A DNA stretch of 64,000 nt, taken from contig NZ_JAHLME010000001.1 of the NCBI RefSeq assembly GCF_018919395.1, positions 992,001 to 1,056,000 of the forward strand, read 5' to 3'. Positions within the stretch are counted from its first letter, which is position 1; each line of letters opens with the position of its first letter. Of the stretch, positions 32,370 to 39,353 are shown piece by piece. The stretch comes from Geomonas azotofigens (GTDB taxonomy: Bacteria; Desulfobacterota; Desulfuromonadia; Geobacterales; Geobacteraceae). The notes below the pieces were generated by a model, which made no database searches, had not been told where the DNA came from, and was given only the letters and a program-made list of their open reading frames with translations. Position numbers and translations under genes: made by a program.

Positions 32370-33104
32370 TCACTGGCTTTTCCGTTGTTGCTCTCGCACA
32401 ACAAGCCGGGCCTGCGTCATCCGTTCCCGGAGCCCGCCCTCTTTTAGGAAAGCTCTTTCAAGCCCTTTGAGTTGTTGGTCGAGGAGGAAGTTCGCCTGGT
32501 GGATCAGGCAGATGGCGATGTTGGCCACCACTTCGGCAGGACGGGTTTCGGTGAAGTTCCGAAAAAGGTCGAAGGTGAACGGGGTGCTCCTGCCCAGTTT
32601 GCGGACGTACTGAGCCTCGCGGCAGTCCTTGTCCCAGGCAGGGAGGTCGCGGGTGGAGAGGAAGTCGCGGTAGTCTTCCAGCAGTTCTTCCAGGCTGGCG
32701 CGTGCTACGTTGGTGAGTTTTATTTCCGTTTCTTTAGAGGTGGTCGCCGCCTTGCTTCCTTCAATGATGTTCTGTTTGCCGGAGCGAGCCGCCTGTACCA
32801 TCTGGTCGACGGTGCGGTCGCCCTTTGAAAGAAAGCGGCTGCAGAAGCGGTAGGTGATTTCGTAGATTACTGATGCTTTCTGGTAGGAGAGCAGGGTGTG
32901 GTAGTCGCCGCGAGGCGGCAGGAGAGCGGCTGGCTGATGGGAGGTCTGTGAATACCGGGAGTCATGGGAGTCATGGGAGTCATGGGAGTCATGGGAGTCA
33001 TGGGAGTCATGGGAGTCATGGGAGTCATGGGAGTCATGGGTTGCCAATGGTTTCCCATATTTCCCATCGTTCCCAGAACTCCCATGATTCCCATTTTTCA
33101 TCAC
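32370..33104 (-). CDS. Four-helix-bundle protein (S23/intervening-sequence type) with an HDS-repeat N-terminus
   Basis: A 244-residue protein. From about residue 70 it matches the four-helix-bundle family: GDYHTLLSYQKASVIYEIT, RTVDQMVQAARSGKQNIIEGSKA, KETEIKLTNVARASLEELLEDYRDFL. Relatives are encoded by insertions in 23S rRNA genes or stand alone; their role is unclear. The N-terminal 60 residues are low complexity with nine His-Asp-Ser units from a 9-bp tandem repeat. Whether they are translated is uncertain, since no Met or ribosome site lies between the repeat and the domain. It is the last backbone gene before the island. Confidence 0.75.
   Translation of the reverse strand: MMKNGNHGSSGNDGKYGKPLATHDSHDSHDSHDSHDSHDSHDSHDSHDSRYSQTSHQPAALLPPRGDYHTLLSYQKASVIYEITYRFCSRFLSKGDRTVDQMVQAARSGKQNIIEGSKAATTSKETEIKLTNVARASLEELLEDYRDFLSTRDLPAWDKDCREAQYVRKLGRSTPFTFDLFRNFTETRPAEVVANIAICLIHQANFLLDQQLKGLERAFLKEGGLRERMTQARLVVREQQRKSQ
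32957..33037. repeat. 9-bp tandem repeat, nine perfect copies
   Basis: GGGAGTCAT repeated nine times without interruption, coding His-Asp-Ser units in the minus-strand gene. Degenerate units (GGGAACTCC- and GGGAATCAT-like) continue to about 33100. The period is a multiple of three, so copy-number change would not shift the frame. Confidence 0.9.
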
Positions 33105-33165
33105 ACCACCTCCGGTGCCGACTTCAACCCCCTCGGTGATGTTACCAGACTTTCCCTCGCCAGCT

Positions 33166-33193
33166 AAATCTTCACCGTCTTGTAAAGGAAGTT
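33166..33193. repeat. Left attachment site (displaced gene 3' end)
   Basis: AAATCTTCACCGTCTTGTAA followed by AGGAAGTT. Read on the minus strand it encodes NFLYKTVKI and a TAG stop, the same peptide that ends the sigma-54 activator at 50288. The two differences from the right copy are both synonymous, as expected for the displaced original 3' end. Confidence 0.85.
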
Positions 33194-33578
33194 TAAGCTA
33201 ACTTTAAGAAAATCAGCAAGTTATCTGTGATGGGTACGATATGGGTACGAAGTAAATTAGAGAAAGTTAATTATAAGTTCAAGAACCCACTCCTGATTCT
33301 GCTTCATTTTGTCTCATCTCCCGGTAGGTGTATTGCGGATTGCTTTGCTATTAGGGCTGCAGCCAGTTCTTTACCAGCCCCCCTCCACCCAAGGTCTCTT
33401 CTCCCGGACCTCCCGCTTTGAGGAACTCCTCTCCACTACCAAAGGTACGAATGGATAGATCAGGAGATCCTGAACGGCGCACCCTGTCATGGTGTTCCGG
33501 GCGTGGCGAGAATAGGGATACGGCAGCCGGGGCGGACCGCATACAGGCGGGCGGTCCGCTCCGGCTGCTGGCCTGGTT
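33194..33578. other. Left-end non-coding region of the island
   Basis: 385 bases. It holds the arm-type repeat (33232-33252), an AT-rich stretch to about 33300, and then a GC-richer stretch without a convincing ORF. The first gene is the AlpA-like regulator on the minus strand. Confidence 0.4.
33232..33252. repeat. Putative integrase arm-type site, left end
   Basis: Two TGGGTACGA-type units in tandem (GGGTACGATATGGGTACGAA plus G), identical over 21 bases to 50148-50168 at the other end of the island. Repeats at both ends close to att are typical of DUF4102-type integrase arm sites. Confidence 0.65.
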
Positions 33579-33782
33579 TCACCTCCTGCCGGGGTCGCTG
33601 GTGCTGGTGCGAAAATGTGCCTCGACGTACTGCCGCACCGCCTCCTCCTGGTAACGCACCGCACCGTGCTGGGCCATCTTTATGAACGGGATGCCACCAC
33701 CCTCCCAGCGCTTTCTGCGCAGCCAGTGCACCGACATTCCAACCATCTGGGCCGTTTCCTGCTCCGTCATCAGCCGGTTCAT
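33579..33782 (-). CDS. AlpA/excisionase-like DNA-binding protein
   Basis: A 67-residue winged-helix protein: RLMTEQETAQMVGMSVHWLRRKRWEGGGIPFIKMAQHGAVRYQEEAVRQYV. This is the MerR/AlpA-type HTH_17 fold found in excisionases and prophage regulators. AAAGGAGG precedes the ATG. Its place beside the left att site suggests it directs excision or controls the integrase, which lies at the other end and becomes its neighbour when the element is circular. It is the only gene in the first kilobase of the island. Confidence 0.8.
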   Translation of the reverse strand: MNRLMTEQETAQMVGMSVHWLRRKRWEGGGIPFIKMAQHGAVRYQEEAVRQYVEAHFRTSTSDPGRR

Positions 33783-34172
33783 AGTTTCCTCCTTTCGGGC
33801 CAGGCTCAGGACCTGTTTAGATTTGAATCTTCCAATCTTTAGGCATGGAACATGCCAGCGCCAACTGCCCGAATTTACGTGCTTCAGCTGGTCGTGGCAA
33901 TGCCAGGTTGGTCAGGATCTGCGCTGGCTACTGTTCAAGATTCGAACTTTGGGTTGAGTGACGTGGAACGTGGTGGCGATCAAGGCAGGGCCGTTCGAAT
34001 AAAAAGGATAGAAAGAGGGGCTTCCGGGTTTTCCGTGGGTGGCAGGGTAAAGATTGAGCCCGCCCAGCCGGAACCAGATCATGATTTTGAACTAGACACG
34101 AGATTTTGCTTGCAATTGTTCCGGCAGGGCTCTATAGTTGAGTAACTACTCAGTTAAAAAGTGGGATAAATA
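33783..34172. other. Intergenic region before the TetR gene
   Basis: 390 bases without a supported gene. Open frames here lack ribosome sites and homology. The right end carries the TetR promoter and operator (34110-34152). Confidence 0.4.
34110..34152 (+). promoter_or_regulatory. tetR-type promoter with operator at the start of transcription
   Basis: TTGCAA (34110-34115), 17-bp spacer, TATAGT (34133-34138), then the perfect palindrome TGAGTA-AC-TACTCA (34139-34152) at the expected start site. A related palindrome precedes the SDR gene at 34764. Confidence 0.65.
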
Positions 34173-34745
34173 ATGGCGCGGCCCAAAAGCGAAGACAAAC
34201 AAAAGGCAATTTTGAACGCAGCGGTCCTCGAAATTGCAGAACATGGGGTAAGTGCCCCAACTGCACGGATAGCTAAAATTGCCGGGGTTGCAGAGGGTAG
34301 TTTGTTCACCTATTTCAGCAACAAGGATGAACTGCTCAATCACCTTTACCTTTATTTAAAAGAAGAGCTTCGTGAGTCCATGATGTCGGACTACCCGAAG
34401 GCTGAAACCGTTAAGAACCGCATCAAACACGCTTGGGAAAAATACGTTGCCTGGGGTATCAAAAACCCATCGAAACGAATAGTTCTTGCTAAACTTGGTA
34501 TGTCGAACCGCGTGAGTGAGCAAACCAAAGCATTGGGGCTGGATGCTTTTTCTGATGTCGTGAAAATGATTCAAGAGAGTACAGCAAACGGGTTGTTACG
34601 TGATTATCCGTTCGACTTTGTATGCGCAATCATGGGGTCGCTTGCAGATACTTCAATGGATTTCATCGTCGGAGAACCTGCTAAAGCTGAATACTATACT
34701 AATGCCGGCTTCGAAGCGTTCTGGAACGCTGTAGCAAACGATTAG
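34173..34745 (+). CDS. TetR/AcrR-family transcriptional repressor
   Basis: A 190-residue regulator. The N-terminal HTH is KQKAILNAAVLEIAEHGVSAPTARIAKIAGVAEGSLFTYFSNKDELLNHLY. The C-terminal two-thirds is the variable ligand-binding domain. The palindromes TGAGTAACTACTCA at its own promoter and TGAGCAAGTGCTCG before the next gene fit TetR operators, so it probably represses itself and the SDR gene. Codon use is visibly AT-richer than in the backbone, consistent with recent transfer. Confidence 0.9.
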   Translation: MARPKSEDKQKAILNAAVLEIAEHGVSAPTARIAKIAGVAEGSLFTYFSNKDELLNHLYLYLKEELRESMMSDYPKAETVKNRIKHAWEKYVAWGIKNPSKRIVLAKLGMSNRVSEQTKALGLDAFSDVVKMIQESTANGLLRDYPFDFVCAIMGSLADTSMDFIVGEPAKAEYYTNAGFEAFWNAVAND

Positions 34746-34763
34746 TTTTTTTACCATCATAAA

Positions 34764-34777
34764 TGAGCAAGTGCTCG
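34764..34777 (+). promoter_or_regulatory. Second TetR operator, before the SDR gene
   Basis: TGAGCAAGTGCTCG matches the upstream site as TGAGYAANTRCTCR. It lies 31 bases before the SDR start, just ahead of a TATATT element. Confidence 0.55.
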
Positions 34778-34808
34778 CTCGTTTATATATTAACAAAGGA
34801 GAACCTAT

Positions 34809-35645
34809 ATGTCTAAAAACACAAAAGTCTGGCTGGTCACAGGAAGTTCACGAGGACTCGGACGTAAGGTAGTGGAAGCTGCGCTCAAAGCCGGTTACAC
34901 CGTCGTGGCGACAGCACGGAAGCCGGAGCAACTCAATGACTTGGCAGCCGAATATGGAGAGCGCCTACTTCCGTTAGCACTTGATGTTACTGACGCTGAA
35001 GCAGTACAGGCAACAGTAACTCAAGCTCACAAAACTTTCGGTCGAATCGACGTTGTTGTGAATAATGCGGGCTACGCAAATACAGCGTCTGTCGAAGACA
35101 TCACTCTCGACGATTTCACACAGCAGGTTCAAACCAATTTCTTCGGTGTTGTGTACGTCAGCAAGGCTGTTGTCCCCATTATGCGCGAGCAGGGGCATGG
35201 CAATATCTTCCAGATTGCTTCTATTGGTGCACGGCTCTCAGGTCCAGGATTGACAGCTTATCAGAGTGCAAAATTCGCTGTTCGAGGGTTTTCCCTGGGG
35301 TTAGCACAGGAAGTAGCGCCGTTAGGTATCAAGGTTACCACCATTGAGCCAGGTGGAATCCGGACTGATTGGGCGGGAGCCTCAATGAACATTCCCCCTG
35401 TTAGTCCACCTTACGAACAGACAGTAGGCGCATTTGCAAAAATGCTCCGGTCAATGGCGGGCAACGAATCGTCAGATCCGGCTAAAATTGCCAACGCGAT
35501 CATCGAACTCGCAAACCGTGAAGACACACCATTCGAGATCTTAATGGGAGCGGATGCAGTCGAATATGTTGCCAACTCGGATAGCGCGGTTTCTGAAAAT
35601 GATCGTAAATGGCACGACTTCTCCGTTTCCGTTAAAGCCGACTGA
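34809..35645 (+). CDS. Short-chain dehydrogenase/reductase
   Basis: A 278-residue classical SDR. The cofactor motif is TGSSRGLG near residue 12, NNAG near residue 90, and the catalytic Ser with YxxxK is seen in IASIGARLSGPGLTAYQSAKFAV. The Arg in TARKPEQ suggests NADP preference. The substrate is unknown. AAAGGAG precedes the ATG. It follows the TetR gene by 63 bases with a TetR operator between, so TetR probably controls it. AT-richer than the backbone. Confidence 0.9.
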   Translation: MSKNTKVWLVTGSSRGLGRKVVEAALKAGYTVVATARKPEQLNDLAAEYGERLLPLALDVTDAEAVQATVTQAHKTFGRIDVVVNNAGYANTASVEDITLDDFTQQVQTNFFGVVYVSKAVVPIMREQGHGNIFQIASIGARLSGPGLTAYQSAKFAVRGFSLGLAQEVAPLGIKVTTIEPGGIRTDWAGASMNIPPVSPPYEQTVGAFAKMLRSMAGNESSDPAKIANAIIELANREDTPFEILMGADAVEYVANSDSAVSENDRKWHDFSVSVKAD

Positions 35646-35805
35646 AAGGGGTTATTTCATGATATGGCCGGTGACCCCTGTTTTTATCGGTTGGAAAACA
35701 AGAAAAGTCGGTCAAGATGTCAGTGACTCCGCTTCCTTGCCAGAAGCGGAGTGCTACACAAGATAACTTGTTGAACCCGTATTCACATTGAAGGGGCTCA
35801 ATACA

Positions 35806-36501
35806 ATGAAAGTGATAATATTTGGCGCCACTGGTATGGTTGGGCAGGGAGTATTGCGTGAATGTCTTCTTGCGGATGACATCGAGTGCATCCTGACTCT
35901 TGGACGCTCGCCTTCTGGTCAACGCCACCCGAAGTTGCGGGAACTGTTGCATACAGACCTATTTGACTACAGGGCAATCGAATCAGACCTGCATGGCTTT
36001 GACGCGTGCTTCTTCTGCCTTGGCGTGTCAGCAGCAGGGTTATCAGAAGCTGAATATACCCGATTAAGCCATGATCTGACTCTGGCGGCAGCACAGACGT
36101 TGGCTCGCCTAAATCCAAAAATGACGTTCACTTATGTATCGGGTGCAGGTACTGACAGTACCGAACGAGGCCGTACGATGTGGGCAAGAGTTAAAGGCAA
36201 GACAGAGAATGACTTGTTACGATTGCCATTCAAAGCTGTATATTTATTCCGTCCAGGTATTATTCAACCGTTACATGGCGCACGATCCAAAACGACCGCG
36301 TATCGGATCGTGTACACAATACTCAAGCCGCTGCTGCCTATACTCCGCGCATTGCTGCCTAATATGATATTAACAACTGAAATTATTGGAAAAGCAATGC
36401 TTGCAGTAGCCCGTCGCGGTGCAGCCAAGGCAATTTTAGAAGCTCGTGATATTAATACTGTTGCACAGGAAACTGCTGTGGAAGATGACTGCCCCAATTG
36501 A
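35806..36501 (+). CDS. NAD(P)-binding Rossmann protein (atypical SDR, epimerase-like)
   Basis: A 231-residue protein. It begins MKVIIFGATGMVGQGVLREC (GxTGxxG) and continues with LGRSPSG, ACFFCLGVSAAG and TYVSGAGTDST; these are hallmarks of atypical SDRs of the HTATIP2/NmrA-like type. No tight active-site Tyr-x3-Lys pair is evident, so it may bind NAD(P) as a sensor or reductase. Start at ATG 35806 with AAGGGG upstream; a TTG six codons earlier is less likely. It follows the SDR after 160 bases and probably shares its origin. Confidence 0.75.
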   Translation: MKVIIFGATGMVGQGVLRECLLADDIECILTLGRSPSGQRHPKLRELLHTDLFDYRAIESDLHGFDACFFCLGVSAAGLSEAEYTRLSHDLTLAAAQTLARLNPKMTFTYVSGAGTDSTERGRTMWARVKGKTENDLLRLPFKAVYLFRPGIIQPLHGARSKTTAYRIVYTILKPLLPILRALLPNMILTTEIIGKAMLAVARRGAAKAILEARDINTVAQETAVEDDCPN

Positions 36502-36544
36502 CTCGAGAAGAGTGCGACCACAGTTCAAAACGAAAGAGCGCCAA

Positions 36545-36612
36545 CTTCGGGTGCCAGAAAGAGGGAGGGACGGAGGCGGTCCTTGTGAGTGAGCCGCCCC
36601 TTTATGTTAGGT
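36545..36612 (+). other. Weak attC-like site after the SDR group
   Basis: CCAAC on the left, an internal GGCGG/CCGCC hairpin and TTTATGTTAGGT on the right; GTTAGGT fits the integron core GTTRRRY. The stop codon of the minus-strand Fic gene (TAA) lies inside this core, as the integrase stop does at 48832. Weaker than the sites at 44149, 46541 and 48777. Confidence 0.25.
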
Positions 36613-37827
36613 ACCCATAGGGAAGAGGTCAGGGAAGAGGCGTCCTGCGGCGTGCGCCGGGAACCCCATTCTGACGGGGCCTTTTGCCGAAGAAGATACG
36701 AGGAGGCCTTCAGCCAGAAGCTGAGCGAGGATGTCTCTACCCATGCGCGGGGACGGGCAAGCGGCGGCAGCTTGGCCTCGGGTCATCTCTCCACGAAGCA
36801 GCACTTCCTGGAGGATATGTGCGGCCTCCACCCTCAGGGCGGGATACTGGTCGGGTAGTGGCGCCGGAGCCATCTTCAACTCGCGGAGTTTTACGTAGCC
36901 AAGGATTCTTCCCAAGAGGCCATCGAGGGAAAGCATGGAGGTCATGTACTCCACCTGATCAAGACAGGTCAGCAGGAAGAACTTGCAGAAAAAGACGAGC
37001 CCTTCGTTGGACAGGTTCCCTCTTCCGTCCAAGTCATTTCTCCTGCCGGCATCGGCTACCGCCAAGGCCTCCATGTATCTGTCCTTGCCGCGCGCCAAGC
37101 CTCGGCTGACATTCCATAAGCCATATCCAGGCAGAGGAATTGCTCTCAGGTAGGCGTCGGAGAAAAGCCGCGCAACCCTCCCGTTTCCGTCCAGAAACGG
37201 GTGGATCCAGACGAGCCGGTGATGAGAGGCGGCAGCGGCAATAATGGGTTCCAAGCCATGGAGCGTTTCGGCCTGGTACGCGTCGTGGAAGCGAGCCAGA
37301 AACATCGGTAGCGAGGCGTATTCCGGAGGGAGGTGTCTTCCTACCTCTACGTCACGTTCACGGAATTGCCCGCCGAGGACCTCTACCTTTTCCCCGGTCT
37401 TTTCGTTGGTCACCCAGCGCATCTCATCCGGAATCAGCTTGTAGAACTCGTCATGGACCCACGAGAGGAAGTGAACTGTCGTAGGATCGAAAGCCTCGGT
37501 AGTTTCTGCCGCCAACCCCTCTACGGCTCGCTGGCAACTGATGTGCGCCAAGCTCTCCAATTGGAGATTGCGCCTCGCGGGGTCCTGAGAATAATCGGCG
37601 CGCATGGCGCGCTCGATCTCCACGGGGTGGGTGCTATTGCCTTCGATGAGGTTGGAATAGTAGCTGTTGATGATCCGCACCAACTCGACAACCCCCTCTT
37701 GCGTTTTGGGGTGCAAGATGCCGCTAAGGACGGAGGAGCGGGAGAGGAGATCTCGCGCCAAGTCCGCGAGCTCACCCGAAGGATCGGTAGGGAGCATAGG
37801 AAACATTTTGGATGGCAGGTCAGGCAT
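36607..37827 (-). CDS. Fic-family protein (AMPylator type), island copy 1
   Basis: A 406-residue protein. The Fic core HPFLDGNGRVAR is intact. A class-II inhibitory motif, SNLIEG (S-x3-E-G), lies upstream near residue 65, so activity is probably autoinhibited. The C-terminus carries a winged-helix-like region (RGEMTRGQAAAACPSPRMGRDILAQLL). Fic enzymes transfer AMP or related groups to protein hydroxyls. I use ATG 37827: a consensus promoter places the start of transcription almost on it, so the mRNA may be leaderless. GC-rich, unlike the AT-rich Fic at 45188. Confidence 0.88.
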   Translation of the reverse strand: MPDLPSKMFPMLPTDPSGELADLARDLLSRSSVLSGILHPKTQEGVVELVRIINSYYSNLIEGNSTHPVEIERAMRADYSQDPARRNLQLESLAHISCQRAVEGLAAETTEAFDPTTVHFLSWVHDEFYKLIPDEMRWVTNEKTGEKVEVLGGQFRERDVEVGRHLPPEYASLPMFLARFHDAYQAETLHGLEPIIAAAASHHRLVWIHPFLDGNGRVARLFSDAYLRAIPLPGYGLWNVSRGLARGKDRYMEALAVADAGRRNDLDGRGNLSNEGLVFFCKFFLLTCLDQVEYMTSMLSLDGLLGRILGYVKLRELKMAPAPLPDQYPALRVEAAHILQEVLLRGEMTRGQAAAACPSPRMGRDILAQLLAEGLLVSSSAKGPVRMGFPAHAAGRLFPDLFPMGT

Positions 37828-37834
37828 GGCGTCA

Positions 37835-37863
37835 ATCTTATCGGCGATTGGCAGCTTAGTCAA
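37835..37863 (-). promoter_or_regulatory. Promoter of the Fic gene, predicted leaderless
   Basis: Minus-strand TTGACT (37863-37858), exactly 17 bp, TAAGAT (37840-37835), then only seven bases to the ATG at 37827. No ribosome site is present. The 294-base gap 37828-38121 otherwise holds only small GC-rich hairpins. Confidence 0.6.
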
Positions 37864-38121
37864 ACACTTTAATTTTTACGGTAAATTACAATACGTGCCT
37901 GTGGATAAACCTCCTTTGCCGTCAATCCTTTCGTCAATCTCTCCCCTGTCAACTATTCATGCTAGAAAGGTACCGTTTGCGCCCTTTCCAGGGCTCGCCC
38001 CGATGAAAAATTGCCGGTGCGGAGGGAGGCGTGCAGCGTGAGCGGAAGCGCCTCCCGTAGCACGGGCTGGGACCGTTTAAAGCTGCCGGCGCTTTCCGGC
38101 CGGCTGCTTTGGTCCAAAGGA

Positions 38122-38724
38122 TCAGCGCCTCTTTTTGGCCTCCTTCCTGGGTGGCGGCTGCGGCACCCCGTCGATCCAGTCGTAGATCTTGCGCTGCTCC
38201 TCGGCACCGTACCCCGCGATCACCTTCTTGACCTTGCGCCCGAAAAGTTCGTACTCCCTCGCATCGTCCATCGCCTGTATGTGGGTGCAGCGCACCATCC
38301 CTGCGCCGATGAGGGCTGTGAAAAGCCCGATGATCAGCGGCCCGGCCAGGATGCGCCAGTTCCACGAGATGCTGGTCAATTCGCGGTCGCACTGGTTGAT
38401 CCGTTGCTCCGCTGCTTGCACGCCCAACTCCAGCGGTCTTAGCGCGGAGTCTAGCTTTTGTTGCGCCATCATCTCGATCGCGTGGGTCACCTGCGTGGGA
38501 AGCTGCTCGTCGCAGAAAACTTCCAGGCGCTGCAGCATCTGCTCCATGAGGCGCTTGGCTTCCTGCGCGCCCTTGTCAGCCGCTTCACCCCGTTGCACCA
38601 AGGCGTCGATACGCCCGACCATTTCGTTACGCAACCGGAGCAACTCCTCCCGCTCGTTTGCCGGCTTCTTGAGGCCCGATGCCTGCAGCAGTTTATCCTT
38701 GGGCGATTTAGGATCGTTGCTCAT
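38122..38724 (-). CDS. Mobilization-associated membrane/coiled-coil protein
   Basis: A 200-residue protein. Residues about 20-120 are charged and helical, probably coiled coil (EREELLRLRNEMVGRIDAL, GVQAAEQRINQCDREL). One membrane segment follows (WRILAGPLIIGLFTALIGAGM), then a basic tail ending in RKEAKKRR. It resembles accessory mobilization proteins in layout, but I cannot name the family. Its ATG overlaps the stop of the ribbon-helix-helix gene by four bases. Position after the relaxase argues for a role in transfer. Confidence 0.6.
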   Translation of the reverse strand: MSNDPKSPKDKLLQASGLKKPANEREELLRLRNEMVGRIDALVQRGEAADKGAQEAKRLMEQMLQRLEVFCDEQLPTQVTHAIEMMAQQKLDSALRPLELGVQAAEQRINQCDRELTSISWNWRILAGPLIIGLFTALIGAGMVRCTHIQAMDDAREYELFGRKVKKVIAGYGAEEQRKIYDWIDGVPQPPPRKEAKKRR

Positions 38725-39080
38725 GGCCGTCTCTCCCTGCTCGCGCTCAGCACCGCCGCGATCGCATCGGTGAGGGCGTCGACCTGCTCCCTGGTCGCCA
38801 ACAACGGCAGGATTTCGCCGAGGGTTTTCACCAGGGAATCGATATGGGCTTCCAGGCTTTCCGCACGTTTCCCGAGCCCCGCCACCACCTCCTGCAGCTC
38901 GGAAAAACCGGCGCGCTCGCTCCTCGCCCTCGCGCAGATCTGGGGGAATTTCTCTCCGATGCAGGCACGGATCAGCTCCGAAACCGTTACTGTTTCCCCC
39001 TCAACTTCGCTCCGTCTGCGGGCTTCGTTCTCAAGTTTTTTGCAGATCTCCGGCGACAAACGGACGCTGGTTTTTCCCAT
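38721..39080 (-). CDS. Ribbon-helix-helix relaxosome accessory protein (putative)
   Basis: A 119-residue protein. The N-terminus KTSVRLSPEICKKLENEARRRSEVEGETVTVSELIRACI fits a ribbon-helix-helix DNA-binding fold; the C-terminal half is a helical, probably dimeric region. Small proteins of this kind bind oriT and help the relaxase. AAGGAGGT precedes the ATG. It lies between the relaxase and the coiled-coil membrane gene on the same strand. The exact family is not certain. Confidence 0.65.
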   Translation of the reverse strand: MGKTSVRLSPEICKKLENEARRRSEVEGETVTVSELIRACIGEKFPQICARARSERAGFSELQEVVAGLGKRAESLEAHIDSLVKTLGEILPLLATREQVDALTDAIAAVLSASRERRP

Positions 39081-39353
39081 GTCTGGAACCTCCTTTCATA
39101 CGCCGGACAGCGGCGGACGCCGCGGTGCCACGCAAGTTGGCCGATTTACGAGCCCTTTCGCCGTTTCTGGCGCCAGAGTGTCCTACGCCGTCCGGCGCGA
39201 AAGTCCAGGGGATTTCGCGAGGCGGACGGCTGGCGTAGCCCGAAGGGCTGCGTGAGGTGTGAAAGGAAAATCAGCCGAGCGAAGCGAGGCCCGCCTGACC
39301 GCTAACGGCACCAAAGGAAAGCGCGCCGCACCTGCATCCGAACGTCCCAGCGC
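39081..39353. other. GC-rich spacer in the mobilization module
   Basis: 273 bases with several hairpins, including CGCCGGAC paired with a distant GTCCGGCG and a perfect AGCCC-GAA-GGGCT. It could hold oriT, but no nic-like sequence is recognisable. Confidence 0.3.

Noticed and set aside
32957-33037. CRISPR array
   Set aside because: The 9-bp units are contiguous with no spacers. The same holds for the 20-bp units at 57233-57322. No cas genes are present.
33160-33200. tRNA gene as island target
   Set aside because: No tRNA-like cloverleaf at either end; the repeat matches the sigma-54 activator coding end instead.
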